A stretch of 64,000 nucleotides of DNA from Dethiothermospora halolimnae (GTDB lineage: Bacteria > Bacillota > Clostridia > Tissierellales > VENL01): positions 38,052 to 102,051 of the forward strand of contig NZ_JBAKFX010000009.1 in the NCBI RefSeq assembly GCF_037577855.1. The letters are read 5' to 3'. Below are positions 46,294-55,111 of this stretch, piece after piece (positions within the stretch are counted from its first letter, which is position 1; every line of letters starts with the position of its first letter). The notes below the pieces were generated by a model. It worked only from the letters and a program-made list of their open reading frames with translations, made no database searches and was not told the origin of the DNA. Both the position numbers and the translations under genes were made by a program.

Positions 46294-47703
46294 ATGAATA
46301 GTAAAAGCTTTAATGAACTGGTGCTGCAAAATATTTTGCACTCGGTGGATGAGGGTATTCATGTCATTGATAAAAATGGGAAGACAATAATATATAATGA
46401 TGCAATGTCTAAGTTAGAAGGGTTAGAAAGACATATAGTTTTGGATAAAAAGTTCTCTGATATTTTTCCAGAGTTAGATGAAGATACCAGTACCCTGTTT
46501 ACTGTGATGAAAACCGGAAGACCAATTTTAAATAGGATACAAACATACATTAACTATAAAAAGCAGAGAATAACTACGGTAAATACAACTATTCCCCTAT
46601 TTAGTAATGGTAACAAAATAGGAGCTATTGAGATAGCAAAGGATGTAACAAAAATAAAAAAACTATCAGAACAATTAATTGATTTACAGCAGGAGCTAAT
46701 AAAAAAGGAAAATGATGATATAAATATAAATATACCTAAATATACATTTGATAATATAATAGGAAGTAGCAAAGAAATAAAAAAGGCAATAGATATAGCT
46801 AGAAGGGCAATGAATTCATCCAGTAGCGTCCTTATTTATGGGGAAACTGGATCAGGTAAGGAACTTTTTGCCCAAAGTATACATTACGAAGGAAATAGAA
46901 GGAAGAAACCTTTTATTGCTCAAAATTGTGCAGCTTTACCCGAGTCCCTCCTCGAAGGGATACTTTTTGGAACAGCTAAAGGGAGTTTTACAGGAGCAGT
47001 TAATAGGCCAGGGTTATTTGAACAAGCAAATGGTGGAACCCTTTTATTAGATGAGATTAATTCTATGAGTTTGCCCCTTCAGGCTAAATTACTAAGGGTA
47101 TTACAAGAGAGCTATATAAGAAGAGTAGGGGGACTTAAGGATATACCTGTAGATGTAAAGGTTATAGCAACTACAAATGAAGATCCAAAGGAGACTATAG
47201 AAAAGGGAATTATTAGAAAAGATTTATATTATAGATTGAATGTGGTGTATATTGAAGTGCCTCCCCTTAGGGCTAGAAGGGAAGATATAGGTTTATTATG
47301 TGACTATTTTATTAGAAAGTTTAATAAAAAGTTTAATAAAAATGTATGGATGTTGTCTCAAGATGTTATAGAATATTTTAATAGATATATGTGGCCTGGG
47401 AATGTAAGGGAACTGGAAAGTATGATAGAAGGAGCTATGAACTATATAGATAGTGATGAAAATGTATTAAAAAATCATCATTTCCCTGTAGATGTGGTTG
47501 ATTATACGAAAAAGAAAATAAATGTTGGAGATGAAATAGATATTGATAAACCATTGCCCGATATAATTGGTGATTTGGAAATAAAGCTAATAGAAAAGGC
47601 ATTATATGAAAATAATAATAATATTACCAAGGCGGCCAATACATTAAAGATAAAGAGGCAGACTCTACAACATAAAATTAAAAAATATAACATAAACAAA
47701 TAA
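46294..47703 (+). CDS. Sigma-54-dependent activator, probable regulator of ornithine degradation
   Basis: A bacterial enhancer-binding protein of 469 residues, RocR-like. PAS sensor (about 10-120), AAA+ domain with Walker A GETGSGKE, sigma-54 contact loop GSFTGA (the common form is GAFTGA), Walker B GGTLLLDEIN, arginine finger region LRARREDI, and a C-terminal Fis-type helix-turn-helix (NITKAANTLKIKRQTLQHKI). Directly upstream of a sigma-54 promoter and the ornithine operon, which it most likely activates. ATG 46294 follows AGGTGG. Confidence 0.92.
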   Translation: MNSKSFNELVLQNILHSVDEGIHVIDKNGKTIIYNDAMSKLEGLERHIVLDKKFSDIFPELDEDTSTLFTVMKTGRPILNRIQTYINYKKQRITTVNTTIPLFSNGNKIGAIEIAKDVTKIKKLSEQLIDLQQELIKKENDDININIPKYTFDNIIGSSKEIKKAIDIARRAMNSSSSVLIYGETGSGKELFAQSIHYEGNRRKKPFIAQNCAALPESLLEGILFGTAKGSFTGAVNRPGLFEQANGGTLLLDEINSMSLPLQAKLLRVLQESYIRRVGGLKDIPVDVKVIATTNEDPKETIEKGIIRKDLYYRLNVVYIEVPPLRARREDIGLLCDYFIRKFNKKFNKNVWMLSQDVIEYFNRYMWPGNVRELESMIEGAMNYIDSDENVLKNHHFPVDVVDYTKKKINVGDEIDIDKPLPDIIGDLEIKLIEKALYENNNNITKAANTLKIKRQTLQHKIKKYNINK

Positions 47704-47750
47704 ACGCAAAAATATTTGCATAAGAAATGCAAATATTTTTGCGTTTATTT
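47702..47750. terminator. Very strong hairpin after the activator gene
   Basis: A perfect 20-base-pair stem (47702-47721 with 47727-47746) around AAGAA, then ATTT. Overlaps the activator stop codon. Confidence 0.88.
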
Positions 47751-47846
47751 GTCTTATAATTAAGAAAAGTTTAATTATTACCATTTGTGGGAAGACTTTA
47801 TTTTATAGTATAGAAATATTTACACAAAATATATGCTTATAAAAAC

Positions 47847-47922
47847 TTAGTTACACTAAAATATACATTTAGAAAGAATAGTTAGAACAGCAAAATTCAA
47901 GGGTTATATAGACTGAATAGTC
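47847..47922 (+). promoter_or_regulatory. Candidate upstream activator sites
   Basis: Two inverted repeats lie in the otherwise empty region 47751-47980: TTAGT-tac-ACTAA at 47847-47859 and GACT-gaat-AGTC at 47911-47922. They are about 150 and 85 bases before the expected transcription start, as usual for enhancer-binding proteins. They do not resemble each other, so at most one may be right. Confidence 0.3.
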
Positions 47923-47980
47923 ATAGGTATGAAAATTATATTAAAATATATTTTAATAAACTAAAAAAAATATCATGTTT

Positions 47981-47995
47981 TGGCACAGTAATTGC
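47981..47995 (+). promoter_or_regulatory. Sigma-54 promoter of the ornithine operon
   Basis: TGGCAC-agtaa-TTGC. GG at 47982-47983 and GC at 47994-47995 are separated by exactly ten bases, the strict -24/-12 pattern. Expected start of transcription near 48006, about 70 bases before ord. Confidence 0.88.
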
Positions 47996-48075
47996 GTTAT
48001 ATTATTTTTAGAAACGTGTGGAAAAAATATAGTTTCCATACATATTATATACATAAATTATGGAGGTGCTTTTAA

Positions 48076-49119
48076 ATGGAAAATGTAAAAATAGTGATTT
48101 GGGGATTTGGAGCCATGGGAAGTGGAATGGCTAAGATGTTACTTAACAAAAAAGGAGTAGATATAGTAGGAGTATGCGATAGAAATGAAAAAAGAGTAGG
48201 AAAGAGCATGTATGAAGTGTTGGGTGCTGAAAGAGGGGACAGACCAGAAGTTATCATCAACGACAATATTGAAGAAGTATTAACTGAAGGATGTTGTGAT
48301 GTTTGCATATGTGCCACTGATTCATTTACAGAGAAAGCGTTCCCAAGACTTAAGTTTGCTTTAGAGAGAAAAGTTAATGTTATATCAACGGCAGAAGAAA
48401 TGGCTTATCCACAAGCTCAGAATCCAGAGTTAGCAAAGAAATTAAATGAAATAGCTAAGGAAAACGGAGTTTCTATATTAGGTACAGGTATAAACCCAGG
48501 ACTTATTATGGATTTATTAGTTGTATGTTTAACAGGTTGTATGGTTGATGTTGAACATGTTGAGGCTGAAAGAGTAAATAGTTTATCTCCATTTGGTGAG
48601 GCTGTTATGGAAGAACAAGGGGTTGGTATAACAGTTGATGAGTTTGACAAAGGAGTTAAAGATGGTACTTTAGCAGGACACGTTGGATTTTCAGAGTCAA
48701 TTAAAATGATAGGAGATGCAATTGGTTGGGATGTAGAAAAGATTGAACAACAAATGAAACCAATAGTAACTAGTATAGATAGAAAATCTCCATATGGTTT
48801 TGCTAAGGCAGGAAATGTTGCTGGAGTTAATATGACTGGACAGGGTCATGTAGATGGAGATGTGAAAATAAACATGAAACATCCTCAGCAAATAGAACCT
48901 GAAATGGAAGGAACCCATACAGGAGATTATATAAGGATAAAGGGAACACCAGAGGTAAATATGTCAATTAAGCCAGAGGTAGAAGGTGGTTTAGGAACTA
49001 TAGCTATGTGTGTAAATATGATACCCCATGTTATAAATGCAGATTCAGGACTTAAGACAATGTTAGACTTACCAGTACCAAGGGCAATAATGGGAGACAT
49101 GAGAAACTTTATAAAATAA
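48076..49119 (+). CDS. ord: 2,4-diaminopentanoate dehydrogenase
   Basis: NAD(P)-dependent oxidative deamination of 2,4-diaminopentanoate to 2-amino-4-oxopentanoate. N-terminal Rossmann motif IWGFGAMGSGMAK, then a DapB-like arrangement with STAEEMAYP and LGTGINPGLIMD. 347 residues, same as Ord of A. sticklandii by recollection. First gene after the sigma-54 promoter; ATG 48076 follows GGAGGTG. Confidence 0.93.
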   Translation: MENVKIVIWGFGAMGSGMAKMLLNKKGVDIVGVCDRNEKRVGKSMYEVLGAERGDRPEVIINDNIEEVLTEGCCDVCICATDSFTEKAFPRLKFALERKVNVISTAEEMAYPQAQNPELAKKLNEIAKENGVSILGTGINPGLIMDLLVVCLTGCMVDVEHVEAERVNSLSPFGEAVMEEQGVGITVDEFDKGVKDGTLAGHVGFSESIKMIGDAIGWDVEKIEQQMKPIVTSIDRKSPYGFAKAGNVAGVNMTGQGHVDGDVKINMKHPQQIEPEMEGTHTGDYIRIKGTPEVNMSIKPEVEGGLGTIAMCVNMIPHVINADSGLKTMLDLPVPRAIMGDMRNFIK

Positions 49120-49147
49120 TTATTAAACAAAAAGGTAGGCGATTTTA

Positions 49148-49480
49148 ATGAGTACTGCTAAAAAAGGAGATTGGGTAAGAATACACAATATTGTATTGAC
49201 ATCTGAAGAGAGAGCACCTCAAGTTCCCGATGATACTAAAAAAGTTCCCCTTGAGATGTGGGATAAAGGATTTTTAATTAATGATGAAGCTAAAATAGGG
49301 GATGAAGCTAAAATAGGGGATGAAGTAGAAATAGAAACCTATATAGGTAGAAGAATAAAAGGAAAATTACTAGAGATAAATCCATATTATGATCATGATT
49401 ATGGAAAGTGTGTCCCAGAACTTTTATATGTGGGTAGACAATTAAGGGATATGCTTGAAGGTGGTGAATCTAATGAGTAG
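49148..49480 (+). CDS. ortA: 2-amino-4-ketopentanoate thiolase, alpha subunit
   Basis: Small subunit of the CoA-dependent thiolase giving D-alanine and acetyl-CoA. About 110 residues (KKGDWVRIHNIVLTSEERAP.., shown to EERAP). A nearly exact 15-base tandem duplication (gatgaagctaaaata, at about 49281-49310) encodes repeated DEAKIG, a small recent expansion. Stop overlaps ortB by eight bases. Confidence 0.93.
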   Translation: MSTAKKGDWVRIHNIVLTSEERAPQVPDDTKKVPLEMWDKGFLINDEAKIGDEAKIGDEVEIETYIGRRIKGKLLEINPYYDHDYGKCVPELLYVGRQLRDMLEGGESNE

Positions 49481-50888
49481 AGATATGAGCTATGAAGGTG
49501 TAATGGGAAGAAAAAACGAAATAATGAAAAAAGCCGTTGGACTTGATTATAGTAAGTTTGAGTCAGATGGTATAAAGTTTGACTATGACAAAATGATGAG
49601 GGATACAGGTTATAGCCTTCAAGAAATACAGAAGCTTCAAGAAGAAACGGGGGTAGGTAATACTCCAGTATATGAACTTAGGAACTTAACTAAGTTAGCT
49701 AGAAAACTGGCACCAGAGGGAAAGGGAGCTAGAATATTCGTAAAGGATGAGGCTTCAAATCTTTCTGGAAGCTATAAAGCTAGAAGGGCGGCTACTAGTG
49801 TATATCATGCTAAGAAAAATGGATACAAAGGAGTTATAGCTGCCACAAGTGGTAACTATGGAGCAGCTGTGGCAAGTCAGGCAGCAATGTTGGGACTTAA
49901 GTGTATAATAGTTCAAGAGTGTTATGACTCAAGGGGTGTAGGTCAACCGGAAATAGTTGAAAAGGCCAGAAAGTGTGAAGCCTATGGTGCAGAGGTACTA
50001 CAACTTACTGTGGGACCAGAGTTATTTTATACATTCTTAAAGCTGTTAGAAGAAACAGGATACTTTAACGCATCGTTATATACTCCATTTGGTATAGCTG
50101 GAGTTGAAACCCTTGGTTATGAAATAGCTATGCAGTTTAGAGAAAAGGAAGGTAGAGACCCAGACGTTGTGGTTGCAACAAATGCCGGGGGAGGAAACCT
50201 AACTGGTACTGCTAGGGGACTTATAAAGGCTGGAGCAGAAAATACTATGGTAGTAGGTGCAAGTGTTAATTTAAAGGGACTTCATATGGCAAGTGACACC
50301 CAATTTAATAAAAAATCATTTACAACTGGACATACTGGATTCGGTATACCCTTTGCCACATGGCCAGATAGATCTGATGTACCTAGATCGGCAGCAAGAC
50401 CCCTTAGATATATGGATAGATATGTTACAGTAAATCAAGGGGAAGTATTCTATATAACAGAGGCTTTAGCTCAACTTGAAGGTATGGAAAGGGGTCCCGC
50501 TGGTAATACATCACTAGCTGCAGCTTTCTCAATCGCTCAAGAATTAGATGAGGATAAAATAATAGTTGTTCAAGAGACAGAGTATACAGGAGCAGGAAAA
50601 CATATAAATCCACAGCTTTCCTTTGCAAAGGAAAATGGTGTGAAAGTTATAGCTGGAGATCCAAGGGACGAGGTTCCAGGAGAGAATATTATATTACCTA
50701 GAGACCCAAGCTTTATTAAAGCTGTAGATTTAGATTTAAATAAAATAAAAAGATCACTGATTAAAAACTGTGTTAAAAAGAATCCAGATATAAAATTTGA
50801 AGATAGTGATATAGAGTATTTAGTAATTGAGACTAAAACCGACGAAGAGTTTGTAAGAAATACACTAAAAGAATTAGGAGCATTATAA
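49473..50888 (+). CDS. ortB: 2-amino-4-ketopentanoate thiolase, beta subunit
   Basis: PLP-dependent catalytic subunit, fold type II like threonine synthase. PLP lysine in LSGSYKARRA (near residue 105), phosphate-binding ATSGNYGAA and the glycine loop TNAGGGNLTGTA. 471 residues. ATG 49473, eight bases after AAGGTGG; the in-frame TTG at 49455 is upstream of that site. Coupled to ortA by overlap. Confidence 0.94.
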   Translation: MSRDMSYEGVMGRKNEIMKKAVGLDYSKFESDGIKFDYDKMMRDTGYSLQEIQKLQEETGVGNTPVYELRNLTKLARKLAPEGKGARIFVKDEASNLSGSYKARRAATSVYHAKKNGYKGVIAATSGNYGAAVASQAAMLGLKCIIVQECYDSRGVGQPEIVEKARKCEAYGAEVLQLTVGPELFYTFLKLLEETGYFNASLYTPFGIAGVETLGYEIAMQFREKEGRDPDVVVATNAGGGNLTGTARGLIKAGAENTMVVGASVNLKGLHMASDTQFNKKSFTTGHTGFGIPFATWPDRSDVPRSAARPLRYMDRYVTVNQGEVFYITEALAQLEGMERGPAGNTSLAAAFSIAQELDEDKIIVVQETEYTGAGKHINPQLSFAKENGVKVIAGDPRDEVPGENIILPRDPSFIKAVDLDLNKIKRSLIKNCVKKNPDIKFEDSDIEYLVIETKTDEEFVRNTLKELGAL

Positions 50889-50905
50889 AATAGGAGGTGC
50901 TAATA

Positions 50906-51271
50906 GTGAAAAGAGTAGATGATTTTGAAAAGAGAAGGGAACATCTAAAGGATTTAACAGAAGAGCAATTAGAAGCTCGCTTTTGGGAATTAGCAGAGAA
51001 AATAGTAGACCCAATGGTGGATTTAGCAAAAAACCATACCTCACCTTCAATAGAAAGGTCAGTGGTTATAAGAATGGGTTTTTCTAGTATAGAAGCTAAG
51101 GGAATAGTCGAAGGAGTTATGAATAGAGGATTGATGGGAAAAGGAGCAGGTAATGTTATATATAGACTTGCTAAGGAAAACAATATGGAAATAAGAGAAA
51201 CAGGACTTAAGTTACTAGATGGAGAGCTATGGGATCAAGCAGTAGAGATATTTAAGGGAGGTGAAAAGTAA
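50906..51271 (+). CDS. oraS: D-ornithine 4,5-aminomutase, alpha (small) subunit
   Basis: Small subunit of the adenosylcobalamin- and PLP-dependent mutase converting D-ornithine to 2,4-diaminopentanoate. 121 residues, typical of OraS. GTG 50906 is six bases after TAGGAGGTG; the GTG at 50897 is inside that site. Its stop shares one base with the oraE start. Confidence 0.94.
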   Translation: MKRVDDFEKRREHLKDLTEEQLEARFWELAEKIVDPMVDLAKNHTSPSIERSVVIRMGFSSIEAKGIVEGVMNRGLMGKGAGNVIYRLAKENNMEIRETGLKLLDGELWDQAVEIFKGGEK

Positions 51272-53478
51272 TGGAAAATCTTAAACCAAATGAGAAATTA
51301 GATATAAAAAATATTCTTAAGGATTTAGATAAATATAAACCGAGAAGAAGAGGTTGGACTTGGAGAAAAGGATCTGGAGAAAAAAGAGAAATCGGTCAAT
51401 TTGAATATTATGACACATCAGAATCTCTTAAACAAAGTCAACCATTACCATCAGCCCATTACTTTAATGACATAGACCCTCAGCCTACAAATGTTATAAC
51501 AACTGAGATAGCATCAGGTAGATTTGAGGATGATATAAGAAGAATGAGAATGGCAGCTTGGCATGGTGCAGACCATCTTATGGTTATAAGAACTGCAGGA
51601 CAAAGTCACTTTGATGGACTTATAGAGGGTACTCCTCAAGGGATAGGTGGTATACCTATAACAAGGAAGCAAGTTAGGGCTCAAAGAAAAGCTTTAGATT
51701 TAATAGAAGACGAAGTAGGAAGACCAATAAACTATCATTCATATGTAAGTGGTGTTGCAGGTCCTGAGATAGCAGTAATGTTTGCAGAAGAGGGAATAAA
51801 CGGAGCTCACCAGGATCCACAATATAATGTATTATATAGAAATATAAATATGGTTAGATCATTTGTTGATGCTGCAAATGCTAAGAATGTTATGGGATGG
51901 GCAGATATGGCTCAAATAGACGGTGCCCATAATGCCAATGCAACGGCTAGGGAAGCATGGAAGGTTATGCCAGAGTTAATGGTTCAACATGGTCTTAACT
52001 CAATATTCTCAGTAAAATGTGGAATTAAGAAAGAAAACATTTGTCTTTCCACAGTACCACCAACGGCTCCTCCAGCACCTTGTATGAGACTGGATTTACC
52101 ATATGCCGTTGCTTTAAGGGAAGTTTTTAAAGACTATAAAATGAGAGCTCAACAAAATACTAAATATATGGGTTCTTCAACTAGAGAAGCGACTGTTACC
52201 CATGTTCTAAACTTACTAATTTCAAAACTAACAAGAGCAGAAATACAGTCAACAATTACCCCAGATGAGGGTAGAAATGTACCATGGCATATATATAATA
52301 TAGAAGGTACAACTACTGCTAAGCAGGCTTTAGTTGGTATGGATGGACTTAATGAAATGGTTGAAATAAAAAGAGACCATGGAGAATTAGCTGACAAAGT
52401 AAGGGAACTTAAGGAAAGAGCAGTGCTATTTATGGAAGAGATAATAGAAACAGGAGGATACTTTAAGGCTGTTGAAGAAGGATTCTTTGTTGACTCAGGT
52501 GAATATCCTGAAAGAAATGGTGATGGTATAGCTAGGGAAATTGAAGGTGGAGTTGGAGCAGGTACAGTATATGAAAGAGATGAAGATTATATGGCTCCAG
52601 TAACTGCATTCTTTGGATACAATAATGTGGAACAATATGATAAAAACGCAGTTGATAACCCATCATCATTAATAGGTGGTTGTACTTTAGAAGAACCAGA
52701 TAAGATTATATATATAGATGAACTTGATGAAAACGATAATGTTAATCTAAGACTTGAAGAAACTAAGGAACTTAGAGAGACATCAAAAATAAAACCAGAA
52801 ATGGAATGGGCAGGAGACGGAATAGTTCAAACTACAATGTTCCTACCTACAGATGAAAGAACTGCAGAATTTGCAGCTATTGAAGTCGGTAAAAAGATGG
52901 GTCTTGAAGATGTTGAAGTTATTCATAAAGAAATAATGCAAGAGGCAGAAGGTACAAGGGTTGAAATAAAAGGTAGATTCCCATCCACTATAGATACTGA
53001 TGAATTAGTAATACCTCCAAAGCCAGAGGTTATGTCCGATGATGAAATAAGGGCAGAGATAGAAGAAAATCCAATGACAATAGTAGCAGGAACAGTAGGA
53101 GAAGATGAGCATTCCGTTGGACTTAGAGAGATAATAGATATTAAACATGGTGGTATAGAGAAGTATGGTATTAAGTGTCACTACCTTGGAACCTCAGTTC
53201 CAGTTGAAAAACTAGTTGATGCGGCAATAGAAACAAATGCAGATGCTATACTTGCTTCAACTATTATAAGTCATGATGATATACATTATAAAAACATGAA
53301 AAAAATCCATGAGTTATGTATAGAAAAGGGAATAAGAGATAAAGTAATGATAGCTTGTGGAGGTACTCAGGTATCAAATGAATTGGCAGTTGAACAAGGT
53401 GTTGATGTAGGATTTGGTAGAGGAAGTAAAGGTGTTCACGTAGCTACTTTCTTAGTTAAAAATAGAAAGGAAATGTAA
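51271..53478 (+). CDS. oraE: D-ornithine 4,5-aminomutase, beta (large) subunit
   Basis: Catalytic subunit binding adenosylcobalamin and PLP. TIM-barrel part (about residues 100-440) with RTAGQSHFDGLIEGTPQGIGG (shown to FDGLIEG) and a C-terminal Rossmann B12-binding domain with the base-off cobalamin motif DEHSVG (near residue 613). 735 residues. Known members carry the PLP lysine in the Rossmann domain; the lysine in SVPVEKLVDAA is a candidate. Starts at the last base of oraS. Confidence 0.95.
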   Translation: MENLKPNEKLDIKNILKDLDKYKPRRRGWTWRKGSGEKREIGQFEYYDTSESLKQSQPLPSAHYFNDIDPQPTNVITTEIASGRFEDDIRRMRMAAWHGADHLMVIRTAGQSHFDGLIEGTPQGIGGIPITRKQVRAQRKALDLIEDEVGRPINYHSYVSGVAGPEIAVMFAEEGINGAHQDPQYNVLYRNINMVRSFVDAANAKNVMGWADMAQIDGAHNANATAREAWKVMPELMVQHGLNSIFSVKCGIKKENICLSTVPPTAPPAPCMRLDLPYAVALREVFKDYKMRAQQNTKYMGSSTREATVTHVLNLLISKLTRAEIQSTITPDEGRNVPWHIYNIEGTTTAKQALVGMDGLNEMVEIKRDHGELADKVRELKERAVLFMEEIIETGGYFKAVEEGFFVDSGEYPERNGDGIAREIEGGVGAGTVYERDEDYMAPVTAFFGYNNVEQYDKNAVDNPSSLIGGCTLEEPDKIIYIDELDENDNVNLRLEETKELRETSKIKPEMEWAGDGIVQTTMFLPTDERTAEFAAIEVGKKMGLEDVEVIHKEIMQEAEGTRVEIKGRFPSTIDTDELVIPPKPEVMSDDEIRAEIEENPMTIVAGTVGEDEHSVGLREIIDIKHGGIEKYGIKCHYLGTSVPVEKLVDAAIETNADAILASTIISHDDIHYKNMKKIHELCIEKGIRDKVMIACGGTQVSNELAVEQGVDVGFGRGSKGVHVATFLVKNRKEM

Positions 53479-53479
53479 T

Positions 53480-54847
53480 ATGAAAATAAATATTCTAGTA
53501 GCTGAAATAGGTAGTACAACTACGGTTGTAAATGCCTTTGATGGGATATTTAATGGCCGCCCTAAATTTTTAGGGCAAGGCCAAGCTCCCACCAGTGTTC
53601 TAGAAGGGGATGTTAATATAGGTCTTAAGGGAGCTATAGAAAGTCTTAAGGAAAACTTAGGTGTAGATAATATAGAATATGATGAACTTATAGCCACAAG
53701 TAGTGCAGCCGGTGGACTAAGGATGACTGTACATGGCTTAGTTTATGATATGACAGTAAGGGCAGCAAAAGAAGCGGCTTTAGGGGCGGGGGCCAATATA
53801 AAGCAAATAACAGCGGGAAGATTAAGAAGAACGGATATTAAGAAGTTAAAGGAAATAAACCCCAATATTATATTGATAGCTGGAGGCGTTGACTATGGAG
53901 AAAGGGATACAGCCATTGACAATGCTGAAAAAATAGCGGACCTTGATTTAGATGTTCCTATAATATATGCGGGAAATATTGAAAATCAAGAGGAAATAAA
54001 GGAAATATTTAAGGATTCAAAAAATAAACTATATGTGGTTGAGAATGTATATCCTAAAATAGATCAACTAAATATAGAACCTACTAGAAAGGTTATACAA
54101 GAAGTATTTGAAGAACATATAATACATGCTCCCGGTATGACTAAAGTAAGAAGTATGGTAACAGGGCCTATTATTCCTACTCCAGGAGCAGTAATGTTAT
54201 CATCAAAGCTTCTTAAAGAAGAAATTGGGGACTTAGTTACAATAGATGTAGGTGGTGCCACAACCGATGTCCATTCAGTAACTGAGGGAAGTGAAGAAGT
54301 AAACCGAATATTAATAAGTCCAGAACCAACAGCCAAAAGAACAGTTGAAGGAGACTTAGGGGCATACGTAAGTATGAAAAATGTTGTTGAACGGATAGGG
54401 ATAGAAGAGCTTAGTAAAAGACTTAATATATCTGAAGAACAAGTTAATAAATTAATAGAAAATCATAAACCTATACCTGAAAATGATATGGAAAAAAGAT
54501 TTGTTGAAGAGTTAGCGCTGGAAGCTACCATAACTGCTGTAGACAGACATGCAGGACACTTTAGACATTTGTATGGTCCGGGGGGCAAAAAGACAGTAGC
54601 TGAAGGTAAAGATTTAACCAATGTAAAATATATAGTAGGTACCGGTGGTGCTTTAACAAGATTGCCTAATAGAGTAAAAATTATGAAGAAAATTGCGGAA
54701 AGTAACAAGGGAAATGACTTATACCCTAATAAAGAAGCTAAGATATTAGTAGATAATATGTATATAATGGCTTCACTTGGGGTGCTTTCAAAGAAATATC
54801 CAGAATCAGCAGTGATGCTAATGAAGGAGAGTCTTAAGATAGATTAA
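53480..54847 (+). CDS. MutL/GlmL-like ATPase of the ornithine mutase operon
   Basis: An ASKHA-fold protein of the glutamate-mutase-associated GlmL/MutL family, thought to help maintain or reactivate B12 mutases (unrelated to mismatch-repair MutL). N-terminal phosphate loop VAEIGSTTTVVNAF, second loop VTIDVGGATTDVHSV (near residue 255) and GTGGALTRL near 395. 455 residues. One base after oraE, with AAAGGA in the end of oraE as ribosome site. Position argues that it services OraSE. Confidence 0.9.
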   Translation: MKINILVAEIGSTTTVVNAFDGIFNGRPKFLGQGQAPTSVLEGDVNIGLKGAIESLKENLGVDNIEYDELIATSSAAGGLRMTVHGLVYDMTVRAAKEAALGAGANIKQITAGRLRRTDIKKLKEINPNIILIAGGVDYGERDTAIDNAEKIADLDLDVPIIYAGNIENQEEIKEIFKDSKNKLYVVENVYPKIDQLNIEPTRKVIQEVFEEHIIHAPGMTKVRSMVTGPIIPTPGAVMLSSKLLKEEIGDLVTIDVGGATTDVHSVTEGSEEVNRILISPEPTAKRTVEGDLGAYVSMKNVVERIGIEELSKRLNISEEQVNKLIENHKPIPENDMEKRFVEELALEATITAVDRHAGHFRHLYGPGGKKTVAEGKDLTNVKYIVGTGGALTRLPNRVKIMKKIAESNKGNDLYPNKEAKILVDNMYIMASLGVLSKKYPESAVMLMKESLKID

Positions 54848-54850
54848 TAG

Positions 54851-55085
54851 ATGCCAGCTTAATTAGCAATACAGAGTAGCCACAAAGTAAGCAAAGATGT
54901 CCGCCAGTCCTCGGATTTGGAAAATATAAAGAAACGGTCGAAAATAGAATTCCAAACTCACTACGTTCAGACAGTGAAATTCTAAACAATTTTCTCCCTT
55001 ATTCTATATTTTCGCAAATCCTGCGGGATGGCTACCATTTTTGCTTACTTTGTTTAAATATACTTTGTTAATAATCTGGTGGCAT
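54851..55085. repeat. 235-base self-complementary element (MITE- or large-hairpin-like)
   Basis: Both ends match as inverted repeats: ATGCCA 54851-54856 with TGGCAT 55080-55085. Successive inner arms also pair: CAAAGTAAGCAAA (54883-54895) with 55040-55052, GGATTTG (54913-54919) with 55015-55021, AAAATATA (54921-54928) with 55005-55012, GAAAAT (54940) with 54989-54994, AGAATT (54946) with 54978-54983, TCACT (54958) with 54973-54977. No reading frame of note. It fills the gap between the mutL-like gene and orr. Confidence 0.85.
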
Positions 55086-55111
55086 TTACCATATGAAATG
55101 GGGGAAAAAAC

